A stretch of 64,000 nucleotides of DNA from Escarpia spicata (Eukaryota; Annelida; Polychaeta; Sabellida; Siboglinidae). This document shows positions 21,990 to 34,606 of the stretch, piece after piece. Position numbers and translations under genes: made by a program. Each line of letters begins with the position of its first letter. The stretch's first letter is position 1. The notes beneath the pieces are model-generated. The model was not told the DNA's origin. It made no database searches and saw only the letters and a list, made by a program, of their open reading frames with translations. The stretch is taken from the NCBI GenBank assembly GCA_963995525.1, contig OZ023206.1:74120506-74184505 (forward strand), read 5' to 3'.

Positions 21990-22570
21990 TAGAGGTAGGA
22001 GCTAATGCATTGTAATGCATTCTAACCAACACATTTCCAACAAATATAAATGCAAAAAAAATGCAAAAAGGTTATTATATTGTAACAAATAAAAAGTCAT
22101 GTGTGGAAAATAAATAAACATTAAACAGAAAACGAATCACAAGTCACGACACAAGTGAGTGACAAATTGCACTAAGAGATTTAAAAAAAATTATATAAGA
22201 TATTTAAAAGAATAACAAAACAAGATATTGAAAGTAAACGTACGTTAATACAAAAGCAGGTACCCTTTACCCAACTTTTTTACATACATATAATTCCTAT
22301 AGCAGACATTACAAATGCTAATACAATGTAATTCATTTTAACCAACACATTTCCAATATATATATAAATGCATAGGTTAGTATATTATAATAAATAAAAA
22401 GTCGTGTGGAAAATAAAGAAGCATTAAACAGAAACCATATCGCAAGTCACGACACAAGTGAGTAGCAAACTGCACTAAGATATATTTAAAAAAAAAGTTG
22501 ATATAGGGAACACTGCAAATAACAAAACAAGATATTGACCAACTTATTTACAAACGTACAGTTCATACAG
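21990..22570. repeat. 316-bp tandem duplication inside the LINE
   Basis: ACCAACACATTTCCAA (22026 and 22342) and the following sequence through GTCACGACACAAGTGAGT and AACAAAACAAGATATTGA occur twice, 316 bp apart. The unit includes the last codons of ORF1 (compare CAGCAGACATTGCC at 22567 with TAGCAGACATTACA at 22301). Confidence 0.75.
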
Positions 22571-23328
22571 CAGACATTGCCAATCGCAGAACTTGTCCAG
22601 CTCATTCGAGGTGTATATCCTGTGAATCACGTTGTTGACATCCTTGATTACAATGTTCCCATTGTACGTCCAGCAGTCTCTGATTTTGTTTGCCTTTTTC
22701 AACACTCTTGTTGCGTAAGCCACCTTTGAGCGCATTGTTGTCAAATCTTCATTTATGAAGATCTTCAAACTTCGCTCGGCTACTCGTTCGTTCTTTTGTT
22801 TAAGTGAAGCTCTTGACTGAAACACTTTGTCGCGTGTCTTCTCCGATTTGAAGCGGACGATTACGGGTCGCGGCCTGGTGGAGGTGTCCGTTTTGCGACC
22901 AATTCTGTGTACTCGTTCAAAGTCGCTGGGCAATACAGCAGGACTGATTTTCATGTGCTCGTTACAAATTTCTATGAGCTTTGACTCAAGGTACTCCCCA
23001 TGACCTGTCTCCTCAATGCCACTGAAACGTAGGTTTGCCCTACGGCCATATTGTTCATTGTCATCAATTTGGTTCTGGAGATGAGTAACCTTATCTTCAA
23101 GAAGTGCAATTTTATTGTTTTTTTTTCATCCAGTTGCTGTTGAAAGTTTTTGAACGTTTGTCTCAATTCACGAATCTCTTTGGCGAGTTCATCCGGAAAG
23201 AGAACCTGTTTCATTTTGTTCAGCACCGCTGAATCGTTGAGGGCTGCAATTAGTCTTAGAACTAACTGATCTTCTTGGTTGTCCTCGACATTGCTTGCTC
23301 TACGCGACCTCGGCATACTGTAAGCCAA
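22544..23328 (-). pseudogene. LINE ORF1: coiled coil plus RNA-recognition-type domain, frameshifted
   Basis: ORF1 protein, an RNA-binding chaperone of the retrotransposition particle. The first segment (from 23328) has a coiled-coil heptad pattern (FPDELAKEIRELRQTF, NFQQQLDEKK) and then loses frame at a T8 run (minus-strand A8) near 23115. The second segment (22954-22544) carries the RRM-like part, DFERVHRIGRK, RPRPVIVRFKSEKTRDKV, and the C-terminal domain LKIFINEDLT with WTYNGNIVIKD. This coiled coil/RRM/CTD arrangement is that of L1- and CR1-type ORF1 proteins. Confidence 0.75.
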
Positions 23329-23457
23329 CTTGCAAACGCAGTCATGCGGAACACAATAAGAAGTGGGTGTCTACATTTCCACTGTCCGGCGTTGTTTGCC
23401 AATGCCAGACGTTGTTACGTAATGCACCCTGCTACACAGCCACACACTGACACTGAA

Positions 23458-23520
23458 GCGTAATGTGCGTCGATTTCAGGCTTAGCCTTAAGGCGTAATG
23501 TGCGTCGATTTCAGGCTTAA
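23458..23520. repeat. 35-bp tandem pair in the LINE 5' UTR
   Basis: GCGTAATGTGCGTCGATTTC begins at 23458 and again at 23493, each followed by AGGCTTA. Duplicated 5' UTR segments often belong to LINE promoters; here that is inference. Confidence 0.6.
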
Positions 23521-24344
23521 GTTACGGAACTAATAGCAGCTAAGCAACCTCCATCTAGCACTTTCACAAAGTCCGAAAAGTTCAGCGTGCTCTATCTCCT
23601 TTGGTCAATCACCCACCTTGAAAACCTCCACACTCCAACGCCTCCCCACCACAAAAACTATTCAAAGCTCGGGACACACCAGAATACACGTCTATCCCCG
23701 AGCAGTCATCTCTTATTGGATTGATAAAAGAAGACAATCCCTAGTACAATTGGTGCATTACTACAAGATAAATGTACATGATATTATGTCTTATATATAT
23801 ATTATATATTACACTTACTAAAAACACAAACGTACAAACAGTTGGTTTTTAAATTAAGTAATTTATTACAAGAGGCACAGCTGGCGTCCAAAGATATCCC
23901 TATTACATATATAACAGTTTTGGGATTGTACACTGCTCAGCATGGGTATTCAGATAATAAAGCTTGGAATAAGTTGCAAAGGCATATAAAGTGTGAGTGG
24001 TGATGTTGTTGTTTATTAAATCTGGTGCATTATATATTGTATGTGGCAAACTATACCTGAAGCTTCGTTGGGCTAATTCATAATGTAACCTGATTGATGA
24101 ATTTTATACTAACAGTGAACAATTTGCGATAACTGTTGTTTTGAACAAATGGAAAGTTTTATAGAGATACGGGTAGTTTATTGCGTGAATATTTATGGAA
24201 TAGTTTTAATTCGTGAACATTTAGAAGATGTTCTACTTTTAGTAATATAAGACATCTGAACAGTGCATTGGTGCTAGCGTTAAATTTACTTACTTATAAT
24301 TCTCTCACATCTATAGCCCTAGGCCGTTAAACCATAATTTAGAT

Positions 24345-24615
24345 TTGAAAATATGGTAAGTTACCTTTCAGAGTTACCTTTCATGTTGCTAAGAACGGAG
24401 CTTTTCGACCTTCCCGCGATCTTCCTGGAAGTGTTGTCACGTGACAGTTACCAACATAGTCACATGACGACCGAGAGTGGCGCAGACCAGTGCTGATAAA
24501 GACGTCGTGAAGAGGTCGAAAGCTACGTTCTGAGCAACATAGAACTCGGAAAGGTAACTTACCATATTTTCAAAACTATGAATGTAACCGAGTCCGGAAG
24601 CAATTTACATGCTAA
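24345..24615. mobile_element. foldback element with about 75-bp inverted arms, copy A
   Basis: Starts TTGAAAATATGGTAAGTTAC and its inverse GTAACTTACCATATTTTCAA lies at about 24554-24573; the arms continue imperfectly through TTGCTNAGAACG and AGCTTTTCGACCT. A 42-bp tail (ACCGAGTCCGGAAGC) follows the right arm. CATAATTTAGAT flanks it on both sides (24333-24344 and 24616-24627), and that site is single at 6435-6446. Confidence 0.8.
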
Positions 24616-24879
24616 CATAATTTAGATGTGATAATATCAGAGAGTTGTATATTCAGAGGTAACAATCGTTTAAGTATAGTTAGGGTACCTGTAGTCCTGG
24701 AGCATCTATTTGAGTTTTTATCCATATGACTGTGTCTGTTTAATTATTCATTAAACCACTTAGGCCTAGGAAAATTAACTTCTCTACCCTATCAATGTTT
24801 GTGTTATATATTTGTAGATTTTATGGGTTTATCATATTAATATTTCTTCTAGTTTCTTTGAAAATTATATATTTTGATT

Positions 24880-25560
24880 TATTTACATTTGTTGATTAGA
24901 GATTCCACATTTTCATTGTTTTCACATTGTACAAAAGAATCTTGAGTACTTGAGAGATACATACGTAATATAGTTTAATTTTGGATTAGATTGGGCAAAG
25001 TCATTAATCAAGACAAAGAATAACAAAGGGCCTAGAATTGATCCTTGAAGTGCGCCTTTTGAGATATTAAGCATTTCAGATTGGGTTTCTTCAATTTCTT
25101 TTTTCTATTTATTTAACATATTTTTTGAATAGATCTAGGGCTACTCGTTTTATGCCATGAAACTCAACTTATCTATTAATATTAAGTGGTCCAGGATATC
25201 AAATACTTTTGAAATGTCCAGGTAGATTATTAACAAGTGTGGATAGTAAATCCAGTTCTTAATTCGACAGCGGTAAATGCAGTTGAATGATCCTTTCTAA
25301 ATCCATATTGGTTATCGTAGATAAGTTTGTCTTTTAAAGAAAGATTCAAGCTGGTTATAAATAAATGTTTCAATTGCTTTTGAAAATGCAGGTAAGATTG
25401 ATATTGGTCTGTAGTTGCAGAATAGGGTATCGTCCCCTTTTTATCAATATGTATTAATTTTGCTATTTTGAGTTTATCAGGAAAGATACCAGAAGTTAAT
25501 ATTTGGTTTGTGATTAAAGTTAAAGATTTAATCAAAACAGGTTTAGTTTACTTTAATAGC
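24880..25560 (-). pseudogene. LINE reverse transcriptase fragment, family 1 relative
   Basis: On the minus strand GIFPDKLKIAKLIHI and DNQYGFRKDHSTA mark the first reverse transcriptase blocks, and LINTLDHLILIDKL-like text lies near 25170, with frameshifts. The catalytic YADD region is deleted here. It matches 6540-7260 and 59100-59800. Confidence 0.65.
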
Positions 25561-27778
25561 AGTGAGGAAACACTGCAAATCAAATGTTGTCTTTATCATC
25601 AATTGTTTCAGAGATTGTTTCTTCATTAATAAATTGACAATTAAATACTTTATGTTTCCATTAAGGTAATGTCTGAACGTTTTGTTGGTAGTGTTGGTTG
25701 GCTAAATTTGGGCCAATATTGGTAAATTATGAAATAAATATGTTTGCAGTTGATGAATTAAATATTTTAATTGATCATACTTACATATATATATATATAT
25801 ATATATATATGCAAGTAAGATAAACAAATAATAGAGGCTACGCAGAATAATCCAAATCGCTCCGGTGCATAATAATGTTATAATATTACTAAACGTTTTC
25901 ATCTATTCCTCGCACTTTTACTATAGAAATACAATATATATTTATTTAATGAAAATTTGAGAATAATAACTGTGTTATAGTACCACATAAATTATGAAAG
26001 TTGTGGTGGGATTTACTATGAAGTGCGAATTATATTTTGATTTATTAATATTACAGAATTGTAGAAAGATTTGTATCATCTCCATGCATTATAATTCATA
26101 AAACTGAACAGGTCACAGTATTCTGGTTGATCGTAGACGTCTCTGTACAAAATAATTATACATTTGATTTATAATGGCTTGTATAACTTGTTATAGTGCT
26201 GATTAGAACAATTATATATATTGTTGGAATTTGATATGCCGCATTGATATATTTAATTGCCATTTTAAAGTAGGTTGTGATTATTCGCGTATATATTATT
26301 AAGATTTTATTATATGTTTTGTGTTTAGGCAATGAAATTATGATACATGTAGTAATAATAGTCATAGCGGTAGGTTTGTATACTCTCCAGGAATTCTTTC
26401 TGAGCACTTGTTTGATATTGACATCAAAGTCTTTGATATATAAACCGTTAGTCTGATATATCAGTCACTACTCAAATGCTGGGGCATTGGAGTATGAATA
26501 TTCAACAAGATGTATAGTTTCAAATTGAGAAATTGTTCAGTAATGCAAAAGGTGGCAGCACTAATATATAACATATAATTATATCTGCGATGGTGATGAA
26601 ATCGTACTCTATATTTCACTGTTTGAACAAAAACAGCTGTAAATACGTATAACCATCACCACGGCACAGGAAAGAAACAGTCAATGGTCCTGAGAAGCCT
26701 GTTGTGAGTGGCATCTTCCCAAACAACGAGGCTATTCAAACTTGGCATAATGAATCTTGCAAATATACTCATTTTAATAAATGTGTATTTGCTATAAAAA
26801 ATACGAGCTTCATTCAAAATAATCTCTGTATTGACTGTAAGAATTTGTCTGAACTGAAAATTAAATCAATATAAATAAAGCCTGCCTAGGCTAGGGCTAG
26901 GCTATAGTCAGTGTTTCAGGCCAGGTAGTTTTTAGATTTGTTTTCAAAACATCATATTCATAATTGCGTTTGACTATTTGAGTATGATGGTACAAGTAAA
27001 ACACAATTGGGTAAATTGTTGCTTACCAACCAAACACGCCGCACATGTCGTGTGTGAGTGTGCCACTGGATCTCAGGATGAATCACCCGTTTATCGCTCA
27101 CATTAAAAGAATAGTAACACCAACAACTCACTCAAATAACATATTCGAGTAATGTGATGGGTCGCCATGTACAGATTAACGACAGAATGATACCTTTAGT
27201 ACATTGACCAACACTGCTTCTAAATTATACGTGTTAGTCCAAGAACGAGCTGTGCGATTGCAAAGTCGACGATTACGAAATGCGTGTACCTGACCTCGAT
27301 CATCTACGTAACGTGGCGCCACCATTTGTGTCAGTTAATATAACCAGACTCCGTAAGGTAGAGCCACCGCTGGGCGCTATCACAACCACAATGTTTCATT
27401 TTCCCTCAGAGGAAGTGTAGCAAAAAATTCTACTGTTGATACTGGCGAACCGACCCTTAATGGGCATGTCCGCAAGTAGAAGTTCATTGTGTAAAAAAAA
27501 ATGTTGTCCTATTCTAAAGAAATTAATCTAATCATGGTCTTCAAGCTTTATTATGAATATTTCCGATTGGATGGCTGTAAAATTATTAGAATGTTGTTCA
27601 TCTGATACATTTGAAAGAAGGATATTATACATGCTAGCCAACTAATGTATTGTATGTTGTATTCAGCATAAATAGTCTACAAACTGACAAAACACATATA
27701 AGGTGCAAAATAATTTAGATTTGTATAGAGTTAATTGAAATATTTTACAAAAAATAATAATGTGTTCTTGTAGACGTA

Positions 27779-27969
<191 letters not shown>

Positions 27970-28097
27970 TACATGTCTATACATACATACATACATACAG
28001 ACATTATGCACATACAACATTGTATGGTGCACAATGCACATGCAACATTAATCAATGTATACACAGACATATCGTTAGACTACTAGTGTAAAACACA

Positions 28098-28170
28098 TTA
28101 CCATCACAAATTATTTCATGACTTAAAAACAGACAAATCAATAGGACCCGACCAGGTGCCAGCCAGAATC
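28098..28170 (+). pseudogene. short LINE fragment with a K-x-x-G-P-D motif
   Basis: The plus strand reads LFHDLKTDKSIGPDQVPARI, the segment just upstream of reverse transcriptase in CR1/jockey-type LINEs, then stops. The matching piece in copy B is at 62886-62962. It ends abruptly on both sides. Confidence 0.5.
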
Positions 28171-28429
28171 TAAGGTGCGGCAATATTTTACAGTTAATAT
28201 TGAATGACACGAGAACACTGACATTTTCCAAAAAAAATCAAATTGCAAAATATTTATATATTGTTAGATAACTAACTACCATTAAAGCGCTTCCACATTC
28301 TATATACACTTTAGAATCTAAATTTTAAAAAGAACAAAAAATGGAACTTTTAGTTATCAATTTGACATTGATAACAGTGAACGTGAACGTATGGACTGGC
28401 CTACAGTACACTGTTTCCACTGCATTAAA

Positions 28430-28475
<46 letters not shown>
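28430..28475. repeat. (TTAC)n microsatellite
   Basis: About eleven TTAC units. The paralogous site at 63545-63560 has only three or four, so it expanded in copy A or contracted in copy B. Confidence 0.95.
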
Positions 28476-28799
28476 TGCATATATGTGCAAAGGGTCAACA
28501 GTAAACGGACGGAATCGAAGTTGCGTAACTTTCAGTGTCATCAAATCTAGTCCGTAGCCCTAGGGTAGTTCCGCAGAATGGATACTTCTACACCAAAATA
28601 TGACAGTAATGTAAGTTAATTCGCAAGTAAATTATATTATTTTAATTATCTTTAATTTAATCATATTGAATGCCGTATAATATGTTGCCTATATTATAAT
28701 GTTGCACATATTTATAATATTATATATGTATGTATATATATATATAATATAATATAATATATATATATACATTAAGCAGAGGGCATATGATTCGGAAAA

Positions 28800-29670
28800 G
28801 TAAACCAATTAAGCATTTGTTACCGCTTTACAGTGGAAATTAATTATAAAATAAACAACATGTTAAACCTATAATATACAAACACTAATAGTAAAATACA
28901 ATATTAAACATTCCCACGCATCTACCGAAACAGATTTTTTGGCTAATCAACTGGTGTGCCATGTAATGCTGTATTGAGGAATAATAAAGCCTGACACACA
29001 TTTCAAATAGCTGTGTTAATGTTTACAGTCGCCAAGGTGTAACGATAGAAATAAAAAATGACTTCAAAACACCGAACGATTCATTTTGGTAAAAGCCCTT
29101 TGCAGCAGTTATTCATGTATATCAAATTGTTATATTATGTAATTTTTACAATTATTGCAAGAATGTATTAGATTTAAAAATGAGCACTAGAATAGTTATA
29201 TTTAAAACTATAATTACTACACCATTATGCAAAGAGAACAAGACAAACACTTAAAACTACATAATGCTTTATATTTGCCCGGTGGATTTCAGTTGGCCCG
29301 GGGAGAACAATATATGGTTGTTCATATCTAAGTATATATATTCCATGATTTTTAAGCCATGCTTTATACAAGTAAAATTATCTCGTCGTCGTAGTAATTG
29401 TTTTGTTTTACCACGCATCAGTTACACATATGTATGCACCGGCATAATTAATGTTTATAAAATTATAAAGTATATATTTTTGTAACATTATTACATACTT
29501 ACAGAACACATGTGATGATTAGTTTTACCTTTGGTATTTACTAATATTTAGAAAATATGTTGTATTAGAAAAGTGGTAAATGCATAATAATAACAATTAT
29601 ATTTAATATTGCCAATTTACAATCATGCGACAACTAGATTATGCATTTCTTAGCTGATTTCACGATTCAT
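28800..29670. other. no gene seen
   Basis: AT-rich with a TATATAATATAATATATA palindromic run at 28720-28770. The right edge of the duplication unit falls within this stretch only because copy B leaves the window at 29279-equivalent. Confidence 0.4.
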
Positions 29671-29676
29671 TTCCAG

Positions 29677-29916
29677 GCAGCACTGCCTATTATCAGACAT
29701 ACAGTGGCTTCACCAAGAAGGCTGTTCAGTCCAAAATATGTCGATACCATCGATGGACTACCCAGAAGACAAAGGCACTGATCAAGTTTCTTCCAATGCA
29801 TCGTGACCTGCATCATGCAGTGAGTGAATGGCCAACGATGCATGCCAGGCATCACTACTTGAAGGAGGCGGCCATAGATGTCAAGGAGACAACTTGTGCT
29901 AAGACAGAACGTAAAG
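29677..29916 (+). CDS. orphan internal exon, 80 codons, phase 1-1
   Basis: I do not recognise the family. A clear acceptor (GATTCATTTCCAG, ending 29676) is followed by a frame free of stops for 240 bp, reading YYQTYSGFTKKAVQSKICRY, then KALIKFLPMHRDLHHAV and HARHHYLKEAAIDVKE, up to CGTAAAG|GCAAGT. That donor fits the known GC-AG intron class exactly. Entry and exit are both in phase 1, so the exon can be skipped or duplicated without frame loss. It is basic and His-rich, richer in GC than its surroundings, and no other exon of the gene is visible in the neighbourhood; the LINE beginning near 30320 may have displaced one. It could be a fragment of a transposon-borne gene. Confidence 0.45.
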
Positions 29917-30319
29917 GCAAGTATTTATTTATACATTTTAAAAATTGTTGTGCTGTTATCATGACGTTATTTTTATAGTGAAATTATTATTTGTAATAAA
30001 ATATTTTACGTCATGTAATTTACTCTGCAATGTATTTTGGTGTAGCTTATTTCTTTGTTGAATACAGCACTATACCTGTGCTCTATTCAACAAATACTAA
30101 TCCTCCACGTGATTGCGCCTAACCCGCTGCATGTGTACGTCGCTTTCGAAATTATCCCAGTTTTTAGTCTGTTTCAATTACACATCGACACTGATCTTCA
30201 CTACATACGTGCAACAATCTACAATTATCATGCCAAACAATTTAGTCAGCGACAAGAATGTTGTAGGTGTGTGTTTGTACTGTTTTTAAAAACTCTGTTT
30301 ATCGTTTACTGAGGCACCT

Positions 30320-33300
30320 CAGTGGATATTCTAATCAGTCGATCCTGTTGCGTAACCATGCCGTCGCACAGGTACACTGCCTGTCAATTGCTTTTAAATT
30401 CCTGTGCGTCACGCCTGAACGCCAACACTTGGAGGATGCTAGTTGATGTCGGTATTGCTGCCCGGTTACCAACATGACGCGGCTGCCGACACAGCGCTCG
30501 GAAACAAAGAACAATCGATCCAATTATCGGACATCGACCACCCACCGATCGGCCATGCACACGTCATAACAACAATCTAATAGAAGTACCGACATTAAAA
30601 TGGGACTCGGCCGTAATCGTGGGCAAGGATGAATTTGCTCTGATTAATACCAGATCTCTGCGAAACAAATCATTGTTCGTACCTGATTATGTTGACGGGT
30701 GTTCTCTGGACATTGTTACTGTAACTGAAACCTGGTTGACAGATGAAGACAATGCTTCAGTTTCTGAACTTTGCAGAAAAAATGATACGCTCGTTCACCA
30801 GCCGCGTGGTGGCGCTCGATGCAGTGGGGGTGTTGGAGTTCTGTTCAGCAAAACTCTGCAGCTCATGTCACTGTTGACATGCCCGCTTCAGAAACACTCT
30901 CCGTTACTCTACGCAATGCCCGCGTCGGCTGCACAACAATCGTGATGTACAGACCGCCAAATACGTGTTTTGGAACTTTCCTGGACGATGTCTCCAAAGT
31001 GTTATTCATCGCTGCTGCTCATCCTACAGAGACGGTCGTGTGCGGTGACCAGATATAACAATTCAACTTGCACCCTCGCGGTGAATCTGGCCGATCTGCT
31101 TGATACGGCTGGCTTGGCGCAACATATCAATGGCGCTACTCACGAACGGGGTAATACACTAGACCTGATAATAACGGCGAAAACATCACATCCTATGGCC
31201 ACTGCTGCTGTGCCCACATTACTAATTACCAATCACTATGCCGTCGAATGCGGGCTCTTCCAGTCAAAACCAGACCGTCTAAAACGACACTTTACATATC
31301 GGAAATATGCAGCGATCAACAACAGCAGTTTCGCAGCAGACATATAATCGGTTGACCTTGATGCTGACGAGACGGACCCAATTGCTCTTCTCGCGGGCTA
31401 CGATACCTGTCTACGCACCATCGTTGACGCGCACGCGCACGCGCCTCTCGTGTCACGGACCATCACGGTGAGGCCGATGATCCCGTGGCACACCAATGAA
31501 CTGGCCGAAGAAAAGCGAGTCCTCCGTCGTGCCGAACGCCATTAGCGAAAATCAGGCCTAACGGTACATCGGCAGATTTTTACGGACCGACGGAACACCT
31601 ACCGGAAATCGCCGAAGACAGCACCCTCCGAACACAATAGATCTGAAATTGTGAAAGCAGGCGGCAATATCCGTCTCATCTATAATATCAAACACACATC
31701 TTGGTCGAGACACAGCCAGGACCCTACACGAAGTGGTAGACGTATCCCACGCGGCACTTGCTTGCTACCAGACTCCAGCGAATCTTCACAGAAAAAGTGG
31801 AAGCGCTGTGTCGTAATCGATATGATAACACGACCACAGTTGTGACTGCTCGCTTAGATGTCTATGAACCTGCGTCGCTATCGGGTGTGAAACGGATAAT
31901 GCTGGCATCTGCCGTGAAGTCGTGTGAACTCGACCCACTGCCGACATCGGTCGTGAAACATCATATTGATGCTCTGTCTCCTGTCCTTACCCGCATCATC
32001 AATGCCTCGCTATCGTCTGCTGTGGTTCCTCCATCTATGAAGCATGCTGTTGTAGTACAAATATTGAAGAAACGAGGGCCTGACGCCAACGTACTCTCCA
32101 ATTACCGCCCCATCTCGAACATCACGTTTGTGGCGAGGACGACTGAGAGCTTCATTGCCCAACAACTACAACACTTCACGGAGGAGAACGTTGTCTTTGG
32201 AATTTACCAGAGTGCGTACCGTGCACACCATAGTGCCGAAACAACACTGGTGCGTATACACAACGACGTTGCACAATCGATTGGTAGTCGTCGGGGTGTG
32301 CTCCTAGTGCTACTGGATCTTACTGAGGCTTTCGACACCATCGATCACACCATACTGCTGCGAAGGTTGCGTGGATACGGGTTATCTGGCCACGTCCTTG
32401 CCTGGCTGACTTCTTATATGTGTGATCGAATGGCGTGTCGGAAATAAACACCATGATGACAGGAGTGCCTCAAGGGTCAATCCTGGAACCGATACTTTTC
32501 AACGCGTACAGCGCACTTTTAACCAAACTTCTACAACAGCACAACATTCAACACCACCTATATGCAGACGATACTCAACTCTACATCACTTTCATTCCAA
32601 CCGACCACACACAAGCCCTTGCACGACATGCATACAAGAAGTGAAAATATCGCTCCATGACAACGGACTCGTGATGAACGACAACCAATCAAAAGCCTTT
32701 GTCATCCGTTCGCCAAGTCTGCGTACTCCTATATCGTTAAGCCGCGTCAACATATGTGGCCAGTTCGTTGACACCTCCTCCGTTATCCGAGATCTCCGAT
32801 TTGTTATTGACACTGATCTATCGATGGCGTCACAAGTAGCGAACGTATGTCGCAACGCCTATTATTACCTGTCACAAATTGCAAAGATACGATATTCTGT
32901 TACCACCAGCGCATATAAGAGCCTGATCCACGGACTAGTGACATCGCGATTTGACTATGGTAATGCGATGCTTTTCGGAATAAACGATCGTCACATGCAC
33001 AGTCTGGAAATGGTTCAGCAGTCTGCGGCTCGAATTGTTATGCAGATTCGGCGGGGCGATCGGCAGTCCATGAAGACAATACTGCGGAAATCACACTGGC
33101 TGCCTGTTAGGAGGCGTATTTAATTTAGGATACTCGTCCTTGTGCACAGAGCATCATACGATGGAACGCCTAAGTACTATGCGGCACTCTTACACCAATA
33201 TACACCACGCCGTTCCCTACGCTCCGCAAGCGGGTTACTCTTGGAAGTTCCTAGAGTGAACTTAGAACGATTCGGTCGCCGTGCATTTGGTTGTGCTGGC

Positions 33301-33752
33301 CCCACTCTGTGGAACAAACGCCCCATAAACATACGCAACAACGGTAATCTCCCTCAATTTAAGAAACAACTAAAGACATTGTTCTCCTCCACTTAATGGG
33401 TTTTACATGACTGACATAGGACTTTAACACACATATTACATATTATCTTATTTATTATCATTGTAGAATTAATGGTATTAGTGGTTTTTTATATTTCACA
33501 CATTTAATATTACTTTTAACGAATGCAGTTTATTTTGTACATATTTAAATATATATTTAAAATCATTTACACACGGGAACATTCTACTGTTTTAACATGT
33601 TTTATAACGTATCGTTATTATTTTATAATTTACTGGACTGATTATAATTTAAAGCTATTTAGTATTGTAATGCTTCTACACCCGTGAACGGGGCAGCCGA
33701 CCCGGATTTGACAGTGTCAAAATAAAGTTTTAGTATTATTATTATTATAATT
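30320..33752 (+). mobile_element. LINE, family 2 (CR1/L2-like), copy 1
   Basis: Plus-strand non-LTR element: 5' part without a clear ORF1, ORF2 remains from 30619 to 33396, a short 3' UTR with AATAAA at 33721 and an (ATT)n tail at 33732-33752. The 5' boundary near 30320 is approximate. Confidence 0.75.
30619..33396 (+). pseudogene. LINE ORF2 copy 1, multiply frameshifted
   Basis: Endonuclease start LINTRSLRNKSLF with IVTVTETWLTD (30619-30945), then MYRPPN and GDQI in the next frame. Reverse transcriptase: [45 protein letters not shown] (31758-32447), then after a frame change GVPQGSILEP and the intact LYADDTQLYI (32435-32644), then the C-terminal region with SRFDYGNAMLFGI and SHWLPVRRRI (to 33123), and a last piece RRSLRSASGLLLEVPR and FGCAGPTLWNKRP (33142-33396). 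At least six frame breaks or stops exclude activity. The C-terminal wording is that of CR1/L2/Rex1-type elements. Confidence 0.8.
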
Positions 33753-33859
33753 TGGTAGGTCTGTTCGCTTGTATATCTGTGCTAACTAGTTGCTAACTGT
33801 ACTGTGGCTAAATTGATGCCATTTTATATCAACAAGATGGCATACATAGATGTAGTAGT

Positions 33860-34195
33860 TGTCGAACACAGTGGCTAAGGCGTCCAACTCTCAACCGAGA
33901 GAACCCGGGTTCGAATCACGCGCTACCGTGTCGAACCTTCGGCAAGTTTATTCCCTCTACATTGCTCCAGTTCATTTAGAGTATGAATGATTACCTGGCT
34001 ATAGACAGTGACGGGTTTTTGTGTAAGATTAGTTTTCGCACATTCATTGCAGCGTGGCTGGATGCTTCCCAGAGAAGTTGAGATAAAGTTCGATTGAACA
34101 GGTCTGCCAGGGGGTAAAGTGTAAAGCTAATTGAGCAGTTCTGAGTACTGAATACTGCGCTATATAAGAACGTACCTTTACTTTAGTACATAGGC
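33860..34195 (+). mobile_element. tRNA-derived SINE
   Basis: Pol III promoter: A box TGGCTAAGGCG at 33872-33882 and B box GGTTCGAATC at 33909-33918, separated by an anticodon-arm-like CTCTCAACCGAGAG. A body of about 250 bp without reading frame follows, ending in GCGCTATATAAGAACGTACC and TTTACTTTAG, a tail style common in invertebrate SINEs. Confidence 0.75.
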
Positions 34196-34199
34196 ATCA

Positions 34200-34560
34200 A
34201 AATGTGGTGAATGTTAGAGAGTTGAGGCTCCCCAAAATCTTCATACTGCAACCGTCGTTAGGCTCACCAGAAAACTCCAATTGCATCACCCCTCGCAGAT
34301 ATGTTGTGGGTTAAACTTATATTCAGTCCCTCATCTTCTGACGCCTGTGTAATAGCAGACTGTTCTGGTAATACAAACACATTTTTCAAGAGTTTTTGTC
34401 CACCAAAGTAATTAAAGTGTACAGACTGCTTTTACGAATTTCAAAACATTTTTTTAACTAAGAGTACATTATTTTTTATGAAGCACCTCTGTTCAGTTCT
34501 CCTAATTTTTGAAGCAATGCTCATCAAAGAAAACTTTCTGTTGCAACGTCACCATTACAT
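34200..34560. other. no gene seen
   Basis: AT-rich, stops in all frames, no tandem repeat. Confidence 0.4.
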
Positions 34561-34606
34561 AAATTTTTATTAACCATTATTTGTATCACTTGTCTTGACA
34601 TAAAAA

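Larger units (their letters stand above)
18207..23706 (-). mobile_element. full-length LINE, family 1 (jockey/CR1 group), 5.5 kb
   Basis: Non-LTR retrotransposon read on the minus strand: 5' UTR (23706-23330), ORF1 (23328-22544), a spacer with a tandem duplication, ORF2 with endonuclease and reverse transcriptase (21686-18559), and a 3' UTR with AATAAA near 18220. Copy B of the flanking unit is uninterrupted at this point (57283-57300), which fixes both ends; CATCGATT on the left and CATCTCTT on the right look like the remains of a target duplication. ORFs carry frameshifts, so it is no longer autonomous. Confidence 0.85.
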
